A stretch of 64,000 bases of DNA from contig OY969802.1 of NCBI GenBank assembly GCA_963703235.1, positions 2,232,001 to 2,296,000 on the forward strand, in the 5' to 3' direction. Source of the DNA: VRUE01 sp963703235. Lineage in GTDB: Bacteria > Actinomycetota > Thermoleophilia > Solirubrobacterales > 70-9. The first letter of the stretch is position 1; every line of letters starts with the position of its first letter. The notes under the pieces are model-generated. The model was not told where the DNA came from and did not search any database. It was given only the letters and a program-made list of their open reading frames with translations. The position numbers were made by a program, and so were the translations under genes. Shown here one piece after another: positions 25,637-33,641 of this stretch.

Positions 25637-26185
25637 TTGCTGCGCGACAAGAACGACGTCCTGCAACTGGAGGGCTGGCCGTGGAGGAGGACCCGAATTC
25701 CTGATCCGTCCCCGTACCTGGCCGTCTATCTCAACGACCACCTGGCCGGCGCCACGGGCGGGCTCGAGCTGGCGCGCCGGCTGCGGGCGAGCAACGAGGG
25801 CGACCCGGCCATGAGCGGGGCGCTGGCTGAGATCTGCGCCGAAATCGAAGCCGAGCGCGCCGACCTCGCGGCGCTGATGAGGCGGCTGGGGATCCGGCGC
25901 AGCCCGGTCAAGCCGGCCGGGGCCTGGTTGGCGGAGAAGCTCGGCCGCCTCAAGCTCAACGGCCGGCTGCGCGGCTACTCGCCGCTGAGCCGGATGCTGG
26001 AGCTGGAGGGGCTCTGCATTGGGATCACCGGCAAGCTGCAGATGTGGCGCGCCCTCGCGGAGAACCTGGACGAGGAGCGGGGCGGGCTCGACTTCGCCCA
26101 GCTCGCCGAGCGTGCCGAACGGCAGCGACGGAGGGTAGAGGAGCTGCATGCAAAAGCCGCGGAGCGGGCGCTCCCCGGGGACTAG
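25637..26185 (+). CDS. Conserved hypothetical helical protein
   Basis: An up to 182-residue, helix-rich soluble protein starting at TTG 25637 (other starts are possible; the conserved part begins near residue 26). It contains YLAVYLNDHLAGATGGLELA, RRLGIRRSPVKPAGAW, and RMLELEGLCIGITGKL, sequence I recall from actinobacterial hypothetical proteins; it looks like a ferritin-like or four-helix bundle but lacks an obvious metal motif. A small gene with a strong ribosome site follows 14 bases later. Function unknown. Confidence 0.7.
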   Translation: MLRDKNDVLQLEGWPWRRTRIPDPSPYLAVYLNDHLAGATGGLELARRLRASNEGDPAMSGALAEICAEIEAERADLAALMRRLGIRRSPVKPAGAWLAEKLGRLKLNGRLRGYSPLSRMLELEGLCIGITGKLQMWRALAENLDEERGGLDFAQLAERAERQRRRVEELHAKAAERALPGD

Positions 26186-26199
26186 AAGGAGGAAAAACG

Positions 26200-26274
26200 A
26201 TGGCCAAGGATCATGGTCCCAGCGTCAAGAACGACAAGCAGTACGAGGGCAAGAAGTCGGGCAAGTCGAGCTAG
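26200..26274 (+). CDS. 24-residue protein, short DUF7218-like
   Basis: A 24-residue frame starting MAKDHGPSVKNDKQYEG and ending KSGKSS, preceded by AGAAGGAGG with ideal spacing. The N-terminus resembles small actinobacterial proteins I recall as DUF7218 (DHGPSVKDD, then a helix rich in Lys/Arg/Ala), but the usual middle helix is absent, as if deleted. The strong ribosome site and conserved start argue for translation. It is probably cotranscribed with the hypothetical gene upstream. Confidence 0.6.
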   Translation: MAKDHGPSVKNDKQYEGKKSGKSS

Positions 26275-26303
26275 AGGCTCAGGCCCCGGCCGGGCGATCG
26301 CGG

Positions 26304-26756
26304 CTACGGAAGGGTGCCGGCGGGCGCAAGCCAGACCGACTCGAACTCCATGACCTCCGCCAGGGTGTCGTAGTCGCGGTCGTAGTGGATGACTGCGGCG
26401 CCCAGCTCCTGCGCGGCGGCGGCGACCAGGTAGTCGACGATGGGCAGCCTTTGCGCCCCGGCCGAACGGTGTGCGAGCGCCTGCATCCCAGCCTCGGCGC
26501 CTCGGATCACCGACGCACTGAGTGGAACCGTGCGAACCGTGCTGAGGCGTTCCGCCAGCCGGTCGAACTGAGCGCCGCCGCGAGCGCTCAGCAGGATCTC
26601 CATGCGGATGGGTGGGGGGAGGCGGAAGCGGTCACCGAGCAGAGCGGCAAGCCAACGATCGCGGATGGAGGAATGGCCTGCCCGTGCCCAGGCCGAGGTG
26701 TCGACGAGCAGCGGCAACTCACCCCAGGAATCGTCGTCAGCGGATCGGCCAGGCAT
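26304..26756 (-). CDS. PIN-domain toxin of second TA pair
   Basis: A 150-residue PIN-domain ribonuclease. Acidic residues at LPLLVDTSAWARAG, RMEILLSARGG, LPIVDYLVAAAA and IHYDRDYDTLAEVME fit the catalytic quartet, and the ending FESVWLAPAG resembles that of the first PIN toxin (FESVWLAPRG at 16023-16451). ATG 26756 gives a 20-base overlap with the antitoxin gene; ATG 26786 is a longer alternative. Likely a VapC-type toxin acting on tRNA or mRNA. Confidence 0.85.
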   Translation of the reverse strand: MPGRSADDDSWGELPLLVDTSAWARAGHSSIRDRWLAALLGDRFRLPPPIRMEILLSARGGAQFDRLAERLSTVRTVPLSASVIRGAEAGMQALAHRSAGAQRLPIVDYLVAAAAQELGAAVIHYDRDYDTLAEVMEFESVWLAPAGTLP

Positions 26757-27018
26757 GACGCTTGCCGTCGCGCAGCGCCTCCGCATCCCAAGGGGCGGTC
26801 TCGGGTTGTCGGAAGTGATCGGCTAGCTCCTCCAGCAGTTCTTGGCGCTTCGTCTCATCCGGGGGAACGGCAGCAAGGTGCCTTGCCCCGGCGATGGCCA
26901 GCTCACGCACCTGCTGTGAGCGGGGGAGGCCTGCGGGAAGGTGGGGCGCTGCCGCACGCAGGGCGGCGGTCAGCTCACGATCCTCGGTGACCTGGATGCG
27001 GTGGTGTCGCGTCGGCAC
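26737..27018 (-). CDS. Antitoxin of second PIN TA pair
   Basis: A 93-residue protein from GTG 27018. The N-terminus PTRHHRIQVTEDRELTAALR looks like a ribbon-helix-helix start (beta strand then helix), followed by LPRSQQVRELAIAGARHL, which is typical of RHH/VapB antitoxins. It directly precedes and overlaps the PIN toxin gene. An imperfect palindrome (27022-27041, GTGTACCACC/GGAGTATCAC) just upstream may be the operator but is weak. The larger open frame upstream belongs to shadow sequence of the ZIP gene region. Confidence 0.75.
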   Translation of the reverse strand: MPTRHHRIQVTEDRELTAALRAAAPHLPAGLPRSQQVRELAIAGARHLAAVPPDETKRQELLEELADHFRQPETAPWDAEALRDGKRHAWPIR

Positions 27019-27056
27019 AACCCAAGTGTACCACCGGAGTATCACCCAGGGTCCCT

Positions 27057-27797
27057 TCAAACCCCGAGCGCGAAGCTGAGCCCGAGCATGATCGCCGCGC
27101 CCAACGCCAGGCCGGCGCTGGGACCGAGGCGCCGCCGCTCGGCGTAGGCCTTCGGCAGTAGCTCGACGACTATCAGCGCCAGCATCGCGCCGGCGGCGAA
27201 GGCGAATGAGAAGGGCAGCAGCGACTCGATCTGCTCGACGAGGAGGAAGGCGACGAGAGCGCCCACCGGCTGCGGAGCGCTGGTGCCGACCGCCGCCCAG
27301 AACTGGCGGCTGCGGCCGAAGCCGGCAGCGGCCATCGGGATCGCCACGCTGGTTCCCTCGGGGATGTTCTGGATCGCGATCGCGACGATCACGAACAGGC
27401 TCAGCCCAGCCCGGTCGGAGGCGAAGGCGGTGCCGATCGCGAAGCCCTCGGGCAGGCTGTGGACGAGGAGAACGAGGAAGACGAGGGCGGAGGTCCTGGC
27501 GCCCGGCCCGCTGCGGCCCATGAAGGTCGTCGTCGGGTCGAGGCGGCGGCGGACGAAGCCGAGCAGCGCCGCCCCCGCCAGCAGCCCACCTACCACCGAC
27601 GCGGCCGAGCCTTCTTCGGCAGCCGGCAGCAGCAAGCCGGCGATCGAGGCAACCCCCATCACTCCGGCGGCAAAGCCGAGCAACGGCGGTGTCAGCTGCG
27701 CCGCCCGCTGGCCGAGGAAGAAGACCGGGATCGCGCCCAGCCCCGTCGCCAGCGCAGTCCCGCACGCCGCCAGCACGAGGACGATCGCGTCGGGCAT
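27057..27797 (-). CDS. ZIP-family divalent metal transporter
   Basis: A 246-residue membrane protein with about eight hydrophobic helices. The ZIP metal-site motifs are clear: HSLPEGFAIG in helix 4 and IAIQNIPEGTSVAIP in helix 5, with the conserved His, Pro-Glu and Asn. It probably imports zinc or another divalent cation. The variable loop between helices 3 and 4 is short and not histidine-rich. The 5' end faces a 400-base gap; the 3' end lies 38 bases from the start of the TA antitoxin on the same strand. Confidence 0.9.
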   Translation of the reverse strand: MPDAIVLVLAACGTALATGLGAIPVFFLGQRAAQLTPPLLGFAAGVMGVASIAGLLLPAAEEGSAASVVGGLLAGAALLGFVRRRLDPTTTFMGRSGPGARTSALVFLVLLVHSLPEGFAIGTAFASDRAGLSLFVIVAIAIQNIPEGTSVAIPMAAAGFGRSRQFWAAVGTSAPQPVGALVAFLLVEQIESLLPFSFAFAAGAMLALIVVELLPKAYAERRRLGPSAGLALGAAIMLGLSFALGV

Positions 27798-28199
27798 GGG
27801 CGGACGGTATGCAACGCACAGTCTTGCCGCAGTTTGCGGAAACCGGCGACGGGCGCCCCTAGCTTCCAGATTCGGCAGGCGCTAGGTTCGTTTTGCGACT
27901 GGAAGAGTGAGGAACCGCGGAAGCCCAGCGGGACCGATCTCGAAGGTGGCGCGGCGAGCTTCTAAGCGCGAAGGCTACGCGCGAGGCAGGCGACGAGCGT
28001 CACCGCCGGTCGCGTTTTTCGTTGTCGGACGCGTTGTCCGGGGCGCGCCCTAACGTTGCCGCCGGCCTCGGGAGTGCCTGCCCTTCCCGGGTCCGCGACC
28101 GGGGCGCACCTCGGGAGTAGGGCGTCGACGGCGAAACCCCGTGAGCACCGCCGCCGACTAGCCCGCCCACTCCCGCCAGGGCTGGGTACGCTGGACTTC
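27798..28199. other. Intergenic gap with no recognised gene
   Basis: About 400 bases between the divergent ZIP and cupredoxin genes. I see only a short 10-base direct repeat CCTCGGGAGT (near 28066 and 28108), a weak hairpin around CCGCAGTTTGCGG, and no credible reading frame or RNA gene. Promoters for both flanking genes must lie here but could not be placed. Confidence 0.5.
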
Positions 28200-28880
28200 G
28201 TGATCCGGCTCGCCGTCCTCGCGCTTGCGGCCGCGCTCGTCGCGGCGCCGGCGGCTGGTGCGGCGGACCAGCAGATCGTCGCGGCGACCAACGACGAAGT
28301 GTTCACGCCGGCCGAGGTCACGGTCGGGATCGGCGACACGGTGACGGTCTCGCGGCCGGCCGGGGGCTTCTTCGAACACAACAGTCACTACAAAGACATG
28401 GCGACCGGGTGCCCCGCGTCGCCGACGGCGACCGCCTGGAGCTGTCCCCGCACGTTCGGCTCGGCCGGCGACTTCACCCTCTACTGCGACCTCCACACGA
28501 CGATGCAGGCGACGGTCCACGTCGTCAGCGGCTCACCGCCCCCGCCAGCTCCGACGCCGGTCCCGCCGTCCGCGCCGACGCCGCAGCGGCGCAGCGTTCC
28601 GATCCAGCGGCTGGCGACGCTGCCGCCGGCCGAACGCTGCTTCGAGCGCGATTCGCTGCGGCTGCGCCTGAAGCGCGCGGTCGGATCCATTGTCATCGAG
28701 GAGGCGCGCGTGTTCGTCGGCGGGCGGCGAGTCGCGGTGCGCCGCGACGATCGCCTCACCGTCCCGGTGGTCGTAGGCCATCTCCCCGGGGGCCGGTTCA
28801 CGGTCAGGATCCAGGCCACTGCTTCGAACGGCGACCGCCTGTCCGGCAGCCGTCGCTACCGCACCTGCCCGTCAGGCTGA
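28200..28880 (+). CDS. Secreted cupredoxin (plastocyanin-like) protein
   Basis: A 226-residue exported protein. Signal peptide at 1-~23 (LAVLALAAALVAAPAAGA). The blue-copper domain covers ~25-110: the first histidine candidate is in FFEHNSHYKD and the C-terminal ligands are in FTLYCDLHTTMQATVHV (Cys, His, Met), a type 1 copper site. A proline-rich linker (PPPPAPTPVPPSAPTP) joins it to a C-terminal beta domain (about 135-226) of unknown type with two cysteines (ERCFERD and the final RTCPSG). GTG 28200 was chosen for the signal peptide; the frame extends upstream without support. It may carry electrons or copper at the envelope. Confidence 0.82.
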   Translation: MIRLAVLALAAALVAAPAAGAADQQIVAATNDEVFTPAEVTVGIGDTVTVSRPAGGFFEHNSHYKDMATGCPASPTATAWSCPRTFGSAGDFTLYCDLHTTMQATVHVVSGSPPPPAPTPVPPSAPTPQRRSVPIQRLATLPPAERCFERDSLRLRLKRAVGSIVIEEARVFVGGRRVAVRRDDRLTVPVVVGHLPGGRFTVRIQATASNGDRLSGSRRYRTCPSG

Positions 28881-28911
28881 GCGTCCACGCTCCGAGGGGC
28901 GAAGTCCCCGT

Positions 28912-29349
28912 TCAGTCGGCGACCGGAGCGCCGTTGGCGGTCAGCGTTACGTCGACGTTGCCGCGGGTCGCGTTGGAGTACGGGCAGACCTCGTGCGCGG
29001 CCCTGACGAGGTCGACGGCCTCCTCTTCCTCGAGCGAGGGAAGCTTCACCGCCAGCTCGACCGCGATGTCGAAGCTGCGCCGCTCGCCGGTCACCAGCAT
29101 CACCTTGGAGTCGATCTCGACCTTGCCGACCTCGACCTTCTGGCGGCGCGCGACGGCGGCGAGGGCGTTCTCGAAACAGGCCGCGTAGCCGACGGCGAAG
29201 AGCTGCTCGGGATTGGTCCCGTCACCGTCTCCGCCCAGCTCGGGCGCGATCCGGAGGTCGACCTCCAGCAGCCCGTCGGAGGTGCGGCCGTGGCCGGCGA
29301 TCCTGCCGCCGCTGACCTTCGCCTCGGCCGTGTAGATGACCTTGCCCAC
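28912..29349 (-). CDS. ohr: Organic hydroperoxide resistance protein Ohr (OsmC family)
   Basis: A 145-residue thiol peroxidase of the OsmC/Ohr family that reduces organic hydroperoxides using lipoyl or dithiol electron donors. The two catalytic cysteines sit in YAACFENAL (about 58) and HEVCPYSNATRGNVDV (about 122), the Ohr-specific sequence that separates it from OsmC. The length is normal. No OhrR regulator gene is adjacent. The ChrA gene, read in the same direction, ends 14 bases before this gene's start codon. Confidence 0.93.
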   Translation of the reverse strand: MGKVIYTAEAKVSGGRIAGHGRTSDGLLEVDLRIAPELGGDGDGTNPEQLFAVGYAACFENALAAVARRQKVEVGKVEIDSKVMLVTGERRSFDIAVELAVKLPSLEEEEAVDLVRAAHEVCPYSNATRGNVDVTLTANGAPVAD

Positions 29350-29362
29350 GCCCTCAGCGTAG

Positions 29363-30505
29363 CTAGACGACCGTCAGCTGCAGGAGCACGCCGATCGCGC
29401 CGCAGACGGCGACCACATAGAGGACAGTCAGTTTCGCGTGCCAGCGGTTGAGGGCGAGGAAGGCGCCGGCCGCGAGCAGGGCGGTGGGGACGTCGACGAC
29501 GCTGGTTTCGACGATGGTCACGGTGACGGCGGCGATCAGGCCGATCACGCCGGCCGCGACGCCGAGCAGGAAGGGCCTGATCCGCTCGTTCTCGGCAACC
29601 GCGACGAGGGTGCGGTGGAAGAAGATCGGCAGCACGAAGGCGGGCAGGAAGATGCCGACCGTCATCGCCAGGCCACCCGCCAGCCCCCCGGCGAGGTAGC
29701 CGACGAAGGTGGAGAAGATGATCAGCGGCGCCGGCAGGACGCCGCCGATCGCCAGCCCGTCGACGAACTGGCTGTCGGTCAGCCAGCCCTGGCCCTCGAC
29801 CGCGCTCTCCTGCAGGAAGGGGATCACGGTGAAGGCGCCACCGAAGGTCAGCAGGCCCGCCTTCAGGCCCTCGAAGAAGATCTCGCCGGTCAGCGAGACA
29901 CCGATCGTGCCGATCGCCAGCCCGACGGCGAGGAGCTGTGGCAGGGCGAAGGAACCGGCCTGTCCGCGCCAGCGCCGGCCGTTTGTCCAGAGCTCGTAGG
30001 CGATGCCGGCCCCGAGCAGGACGAGGACGAAGCTGAGCGAGGCGAACAGCGTCAGGACGAAAGCGGCGACGGCGATCAGCGCCAGCGCCAGGTCGGTGAC
30101 GAAGGACCCGCTGAGCCGCACCACCGCCCGCGCCACCACCGCCCCAACCGCGGCGGTGAGGCCGTAGAAAAGCTCGTCCAGCTCACCGGCCAGGTCGGCC
30201 TCGACGTAGAGGACGGAGAGGCCGAGCATCAGCAGGAAGCCGGGCAGCATGAAGCCGAGGCCGGCGAGGAAGCCGCCGAGCCTGCCGCCGCGGAGGCGTC
30301 CGAAGTAGACGCAGAGCTCGTGCGCCTCCGGCCCCGGCAGCACCTGGTAGACGGCGAGGGTCCGCTTGAAGGTCTCCTCGGAGACCCAGCCCTCCTCGTC
30401 GACGCACTCGTGCTTGATCATCGCGATCTGCGCCGCCGGTCCACCCCAGGCGAGGCAGCCGAACTTGAGGAAGCGGAGAAAGATCGAAGCGGCGGTGTCG
30501 GTCAT
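29363..30505 (-). CDS. chrA: Chromate transporter ChrA, two-domain type
   Basis: A 380-residue long-chain CHR-family membrane protein with two homologous halves and about ten helices. The first half shows FLKFGCLAWGGPAAQIAMI and LPGPEAHELCVYFGRLRGG; the second shows GLLTFGGAFTVIPFLQ and GGVLPAPLIIFSTFVGYL. These are the conserved CHR motifs. Members export chromate or, in many genomes, have unknown anion substrates. ATG 30505 was preferred because the frame upstream has no homologous sequence. It may be cotranscribed with ohr. Confidence 0.9.
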   Translation of the reverse strand: MTDTAASIFLRFLKFGCLAWGGPAAQIAMIKHECVDEEGWVSEETFKRTLAVYQVLPGPEAHELCVYFGRLRGGRLGGFLAGLGFMLPGFLLMLGLSVLYVEADLAGELDELFYGLTAAVGAVVARAVVRLSGSFVTDLALALIAVAAFVLTLFASLSFVLVLLGAGIAYELWTNGRRWRGQAGSFALPQLLAVGLAIGTIGVSLTGEIFFEGLKAGLLTFGGAFTVIPFLQESAVEGQGWLTDSQFVDGLAIGGVLPAPLIIFSTFVGYLAGGLAGGLAMTVGIFLPAFVLPIFFHRTLVAVAENERIRPFLLGVAAGVIGLIAAVTVTIVETSVVDVPTALLAAGAFLALNRWHAKLTVLYVVAVCGAIGVLLQLTVV

Positions 30506-30636
30506 CGCGGCGCCGGCATTGTCACCGAAGCCAGCGGCGGCGCCTGTGAACCGGGACCGCCAGCTCGCGCGCCTCGGGCCCGACATCCTCGCCGCCGACT
30601 TCGATCCCGCGGCTGCTGTTCCCTCCCTCCGCGAAG

Positions 30637-30685
30637 GGCGAGTTCGCGTTTCCTCTCGCTATGCGAGTGAAAGTGCGAACTCGCC
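30637..30685. repeat. 49-bp imperfect palindrome
   Basis: Outer arms GGCGAGTTCGC (30637-30647) and GCGAACTCGCC (30675-30685) are perfect; the interior continues as TTTC-CT-CTCGC / GCGAG-T-GAAA with one bulge and a TAT turn. It lies in the divergent gap between chrA and the small membrane gene, where neither gene needs a terminator. Confidence 0.75.
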
Positions 30686-30776
30686 AAGCCTCGGCGAGGC
30701 GCTGGTCGACCAGGCTCGGACCGCCGGCATCGGCGAGGTGGGTTGCCGGTGCAGTGCTTGGGGGTAGAGGAGCGCC

Positions 30777-31019
30777 ATGGTTCCGTGGATCGTCCGTCGC
30801 TTCACCCCCAAGCGCTGGCGGCGCGTGCCGTGGAGCATGGTCTGGGCCGCCGCCGTCTGGCTCGTGGAGCAGGGCAGGGAGCGGGTCGAGCGCAACCTCA
30901 GCCAGAAGGAACGGCAGGAGCTGCTGCGGCTGGTGAAGAAGTCGAAGGGGCGGCCGGGGAATCTCTCGAGTCGGGACCGGACGCGGCTCAAGAACATCGC
31001 CGGGAAGGCGATCCGGTGA
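30777..31019 (+). CDS. Small basic, possibly membrane-associated protein
   Basis: An 80-residue protein with one amphipathic or weak membrane segment (VPWSMVWAAAVWLVEQGRER) and a lysine/arginine-rich C-terminal half (RLVKKSKGRPGNLSSRDRTR). The ATG at 30777 follows GTAGAGGAG. It resembles small conserved actinobacterial proteins of unknown function. Its stop codon abuts the stop of the convergent LigD ligase gene (31020). Confidence 0.65.
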   Translation: MVPWIVRRFTPKRWRRVPWSMVWAAAVWLVEQGRERVERNLSQKERQELLRLVKKSKGRPGNLSSRDRTRLKNIAGKAIR

Positions 31020-32495
31020 TCACTCGGCCCGCTCGAGGCTGACCTCGGTCGCGGGCTTGTCGTCGCGCAGGCCCTTGAAGGAGCCGTGGCGGATCATTCC
31101 GTCGGCGGTCAGCTCGCGCAGCTCGATCTCGGCGACCAGCTCCGGCTCGACGTAGCGAACGCCTTTCCGCGGGCCCTTGCGGCCGGCGAAGGGGTTCGAT
31201 TTGCGCTCGAGCGGCGCCAACCGCGCCTGCAGCGAGGCGAGGCCCTGCTCGCTGAAGCCGGTCCCGACTTTGCCCGCGTAGCGGAGCGCCTGTCCGTCGC
31301 CGTCGGGCTCGAAGGTGCCGAGGAGGAGGGAGCCGACGCGGTTGCGACGCCGCCCCTCCCCAAGCTGCCAGCCGCCGATCACGAACTCCTGGCGGCCGGT
31401 GTTCTTCACCTTCAGCCAGGCGCCGCTCCGCTTGCCGGGCGTGTAGCGGCTGTCGAGTCGCTTCATCACGATGCCCTCCAGCTGCTGCTCCCGGCTCGCC
31501 GCCAGCAGCTCCCTCGCGGGGCCGGTCGAGTAGCGCGGCGTCTGCCAGCTCGGCCCGGACAGCTCCAGTGCCTCGAGCAGCTGGCGGCGACGGCGGTAGG
31601 GCTCGCCCATCAGATCGTGGCCGTCGAGGTAGAGCAGGTCGAAGATCGCGTAGGTGACCGGGTGGCTCTTCATGCGCCGGCGGACGACCGTCTCCTCGGT
31701 CTGGTGGATGCGCTGTTGCAGGCGCTCGAAGCTCGGGCGTCCCTGCTCGTCGAAGGCGACCAGCTCGCCGTCTAGAACCGCGTCGCGGGCGCCGAGCTGG
31801 CGCGAGAGCCGCCGCACCTCGGGGTACTGGGCGGTGACGTCCCTCAGGTTGCGGCTCTGCAGCTCGAGCCGGCCGGGGCGGCAGTAAGCGATCGCCCGCA
31901 CCCCGTCCCACTTCACCTCGACCGCCCAGCCGTCGTCGGAGACCGGCAGCTTCGAGAGACGGGCCAGCATCGGCACCACCGCTTCCGGGAAGGGGTCGCG
32001 CGCCTCGGTCGGCGGGTCGATGCGGTGGATCATCCAGTCCTTCTCGCTCCTGCCGGCGCGAAACAGCGCGTAGCGACCGCTCAGCCGCTCGCCGTCGAAG
32101 CGGACCATGACTTTGCCCTCCTCCCACTTCTCGCACTCGTAGGCGCCGCGGTCCCAGATTCGCACGGTCCCCGCTCCGTACTCGCCGGCCGGGATCTCCC
32201 CCTCGAAATCGAGGTACTCGAGCGGGTGGTCCTCGGTGTGGATCGCGAGGCGATTTTCGCTCGGGTCGTCCGGGACGCCGTTGGGGATCGCCCAGGAAAC
32301 GGCCACCCCGTCGCGCTCCAACCGCAGGTCCCAGTGCAAGCGGCGGGCGCTGTGTTCCTGGACGACGAAGCGGGGAGCGCCTTTCTTCCTCCGCCGGGGG
32401 CGGGGAGAGGGCTCCGGGGTGGTTCCGAAGTCCCGCTTGCCCTCGTACTGGGTCAGCTGATCGCTGCTCTTCGAAGGTTTCCTCGTCGGGCTCAT
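31020..32495 (-). CDS. LigD-type phosphoesterase plus ATP-dependent DNA ligase (NHEJ)
   Basis: A 491-residue two-module enzyme. The N-terminal 3'-phosphoesterase domain (about 40-165) has FVVQEHSARRLHWDLRLE and VSWAIPNG. The C-terminal ATP-dependent ligase (about 185-485) has the nucleotidyl Lys in VEVKWDGVRAI, DGELVAFDEQGRPSF, EGIVMKRLDSRYTPGKRSG, and WLKVKN. This is LigD without its polymerase; the polymerase module is a separate gene at 36445-37584 on the same strand. Together they would end-process and seal double-strand breaks with Ku, which is not in the window. The basic N-terminal tail has low complexity (RPRRRKKG). Confidence 0.92.
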   Translation of the reverse strand: MSPTRKPSKSSDQLTQYEGKRDFGTTPEPSPRPRRRKKGAPRFVVQEHSARRLHWDLRLERDGVAVSWAIPNGVPDDPSENRLAIHTEDHPLEYLDFEGEIPAGEYGAGTVRIWDRGAYECEKWEEGKVMVRFDGERLSGRYALFRAGRSEKDWMIHRIDPPTEARDPFPEAVVPMLARLSKLPVSDDGWAVEVKWDGVRAIAYCRPGRLELQSRNLRDVTAQYPEVRRLSRQLGARDAVLDGELVAFDEQGRPSFERLQQRIHQTEETVVRRRMKSHPVTYAIFDLLYLDGHDLMGEPYRRRRQLLEALELSGPSWQTPRYSTGPARELLAASREQQLEGIVMKRLDSRYTPGKRSGAWLKVKNTGRQEFVIGGWQLGEGRRRNRVGSLLLGTFEPDGDGQALRYAGKVGTGFSEQGLASLQARLAPLERKSNPFAGRKGPRKGVRYVEPELVAEIELRELTADGMIRHGSFKGLRDDKPATEVSLERAE

Positions 32496-32561
32496 CGATT
32501 TCCTCTACCCATCGCCGCTGGCCGCCGTTTCTGCCGCTACGTCCCGGGTACGCAATGGACT

Positions 32562-33407
32562 ATGAAGGGTGAGAGTGCGACGACGAACGGGCACGGTGCG
32601 AGGCGCATACTCGTAGTCGCCAACGAGGCGGTGGCCGGCGCCGAGCTCCGCGACAGCCTCGTCGAGCACCTCGGTGACCGAGCCGGCTCCGTGTTCGTCG
32701 TCGCTCCTGCCCTGGTCCACTCCGGCCTCAAGCACACGCTCGGCGACGTCGACGGCGCCATCGAGCCGGCCGAAGAGCGCCTGCGGCGCACCCTGGCCGA
32801 GCTTCACGGCGCCGGCATCGACGCCTCCGGCGAGGTCGGCGACTCGGACCCGATGGTCGCAATCGGCGACGAGATCCAGAAGTTCCACCCCGAACATGTG
32901 CTGCTGGTCGCCCACCGCGACGAGGAAGGCGACTTCGCCGAGCGCGGCCTGCTCGAACAGGCCCAGCGCGATCTCGACCTGCCGGTCGTCGAGCTGGTCG
33001 TCGACCGCGCCCGCAAACCGCACGTGCTCGACGTCAAGGAGACCGACGCCGTTGCCGGTCGCAAAAAAGGGTGGCGGCCGTCGCGCAACTGGCCGCCGCT
33101 CTCGCGCCGCGACATGGGTGGGATCTTCGTCGCCGTCCTCGGCACCCTGCTGCTCGGCGCGCTTGCCGCCGACTGCGTCGGCGAGGCCAGCGGCCACGAC
33201 TTCGAGGAAGGCCGGCTCGGCTTCGCCTGCGCCGCCAGCATCCTGATCGCGATGTTCATGGCGCTGATCAACCTCGCCCACGTCGTCGGCCTCTTCCTCT
33301 TCCAGAGCGTCGGTTACGAGGGGATGTGGAACCGCTTCTTCGCCCGCCTCAGCCTGTTCGGGACGCCGACCGCGCTGGTCGCGGTGCTCCTGCTGAGGCT
33401 CTTCTAG
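32562..33407 (+). CDS. USP-like cytoplasmic domain with two C-terminal membrane helices
   Basis: A 281-residue protein. Residues ~15-150 resemble a universal-stress-protein Rossmann-like fold (RRILVVANEAVAGAELRDSL, EEGDFAERGLLEQAQRDLDLP, VVELVV). After a basic link (KKGWRPSRNWPPLSRRDM) there are two or three hydrophobic helices (about 190-275). The nucleotide-binding G-2x-G-9x-G(S/T) motif of ATP-type USPs is not evident. ATG 32562 sits in the divergent gap from the ligase gene. Function unknown; a membrane-tethered stress sensor is one idea. Confidence 0.7.
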   Translation: MKGESATTNGHGARRILVVANEAVAGAELRDSLVEHLGDRAGSVFVVAPALVHSGLKHTLGDVDGAIEPAEERLRRTLAELHGAGIDASGEVGDSDPMVAIGDEIQKFHPEHVLLVAHRDEEGDFAERGLLEQAQRDLDLPVVELVVDRARKPHVLDVKETDAVAGRKKGWRPSRNWPPLSRRDMGGIFVAVLGTLLLGALAADCVGEASGHDFEEGRLGFACAASILIAMFMALINLAHVVGLFLFQSVGYEGMWNRFFARLSLFGTPTALVAVLLLRLF

Positions 33408-33641
33408 GTCGGGGTCCGAACCGGCAGGGCCATCCCGGCCCGGGTCCGTCTTAACATTTGAACACCGGCCTCGGAGGCGACCAACTCTCCGGGCGTCGGT
33501 GCAGGTATTTTGGCTCTCCGCCTGAGTCTGGACCTCAACTCAAGGGTTGCCGGGACCTTTAAAAATTAGTCCCATTTTGGACGAATATTGGGTAATCTGA
33601 TCGTTCGTGAGACCTTTCCCGTACCGGAAACGTGCAGGCCC

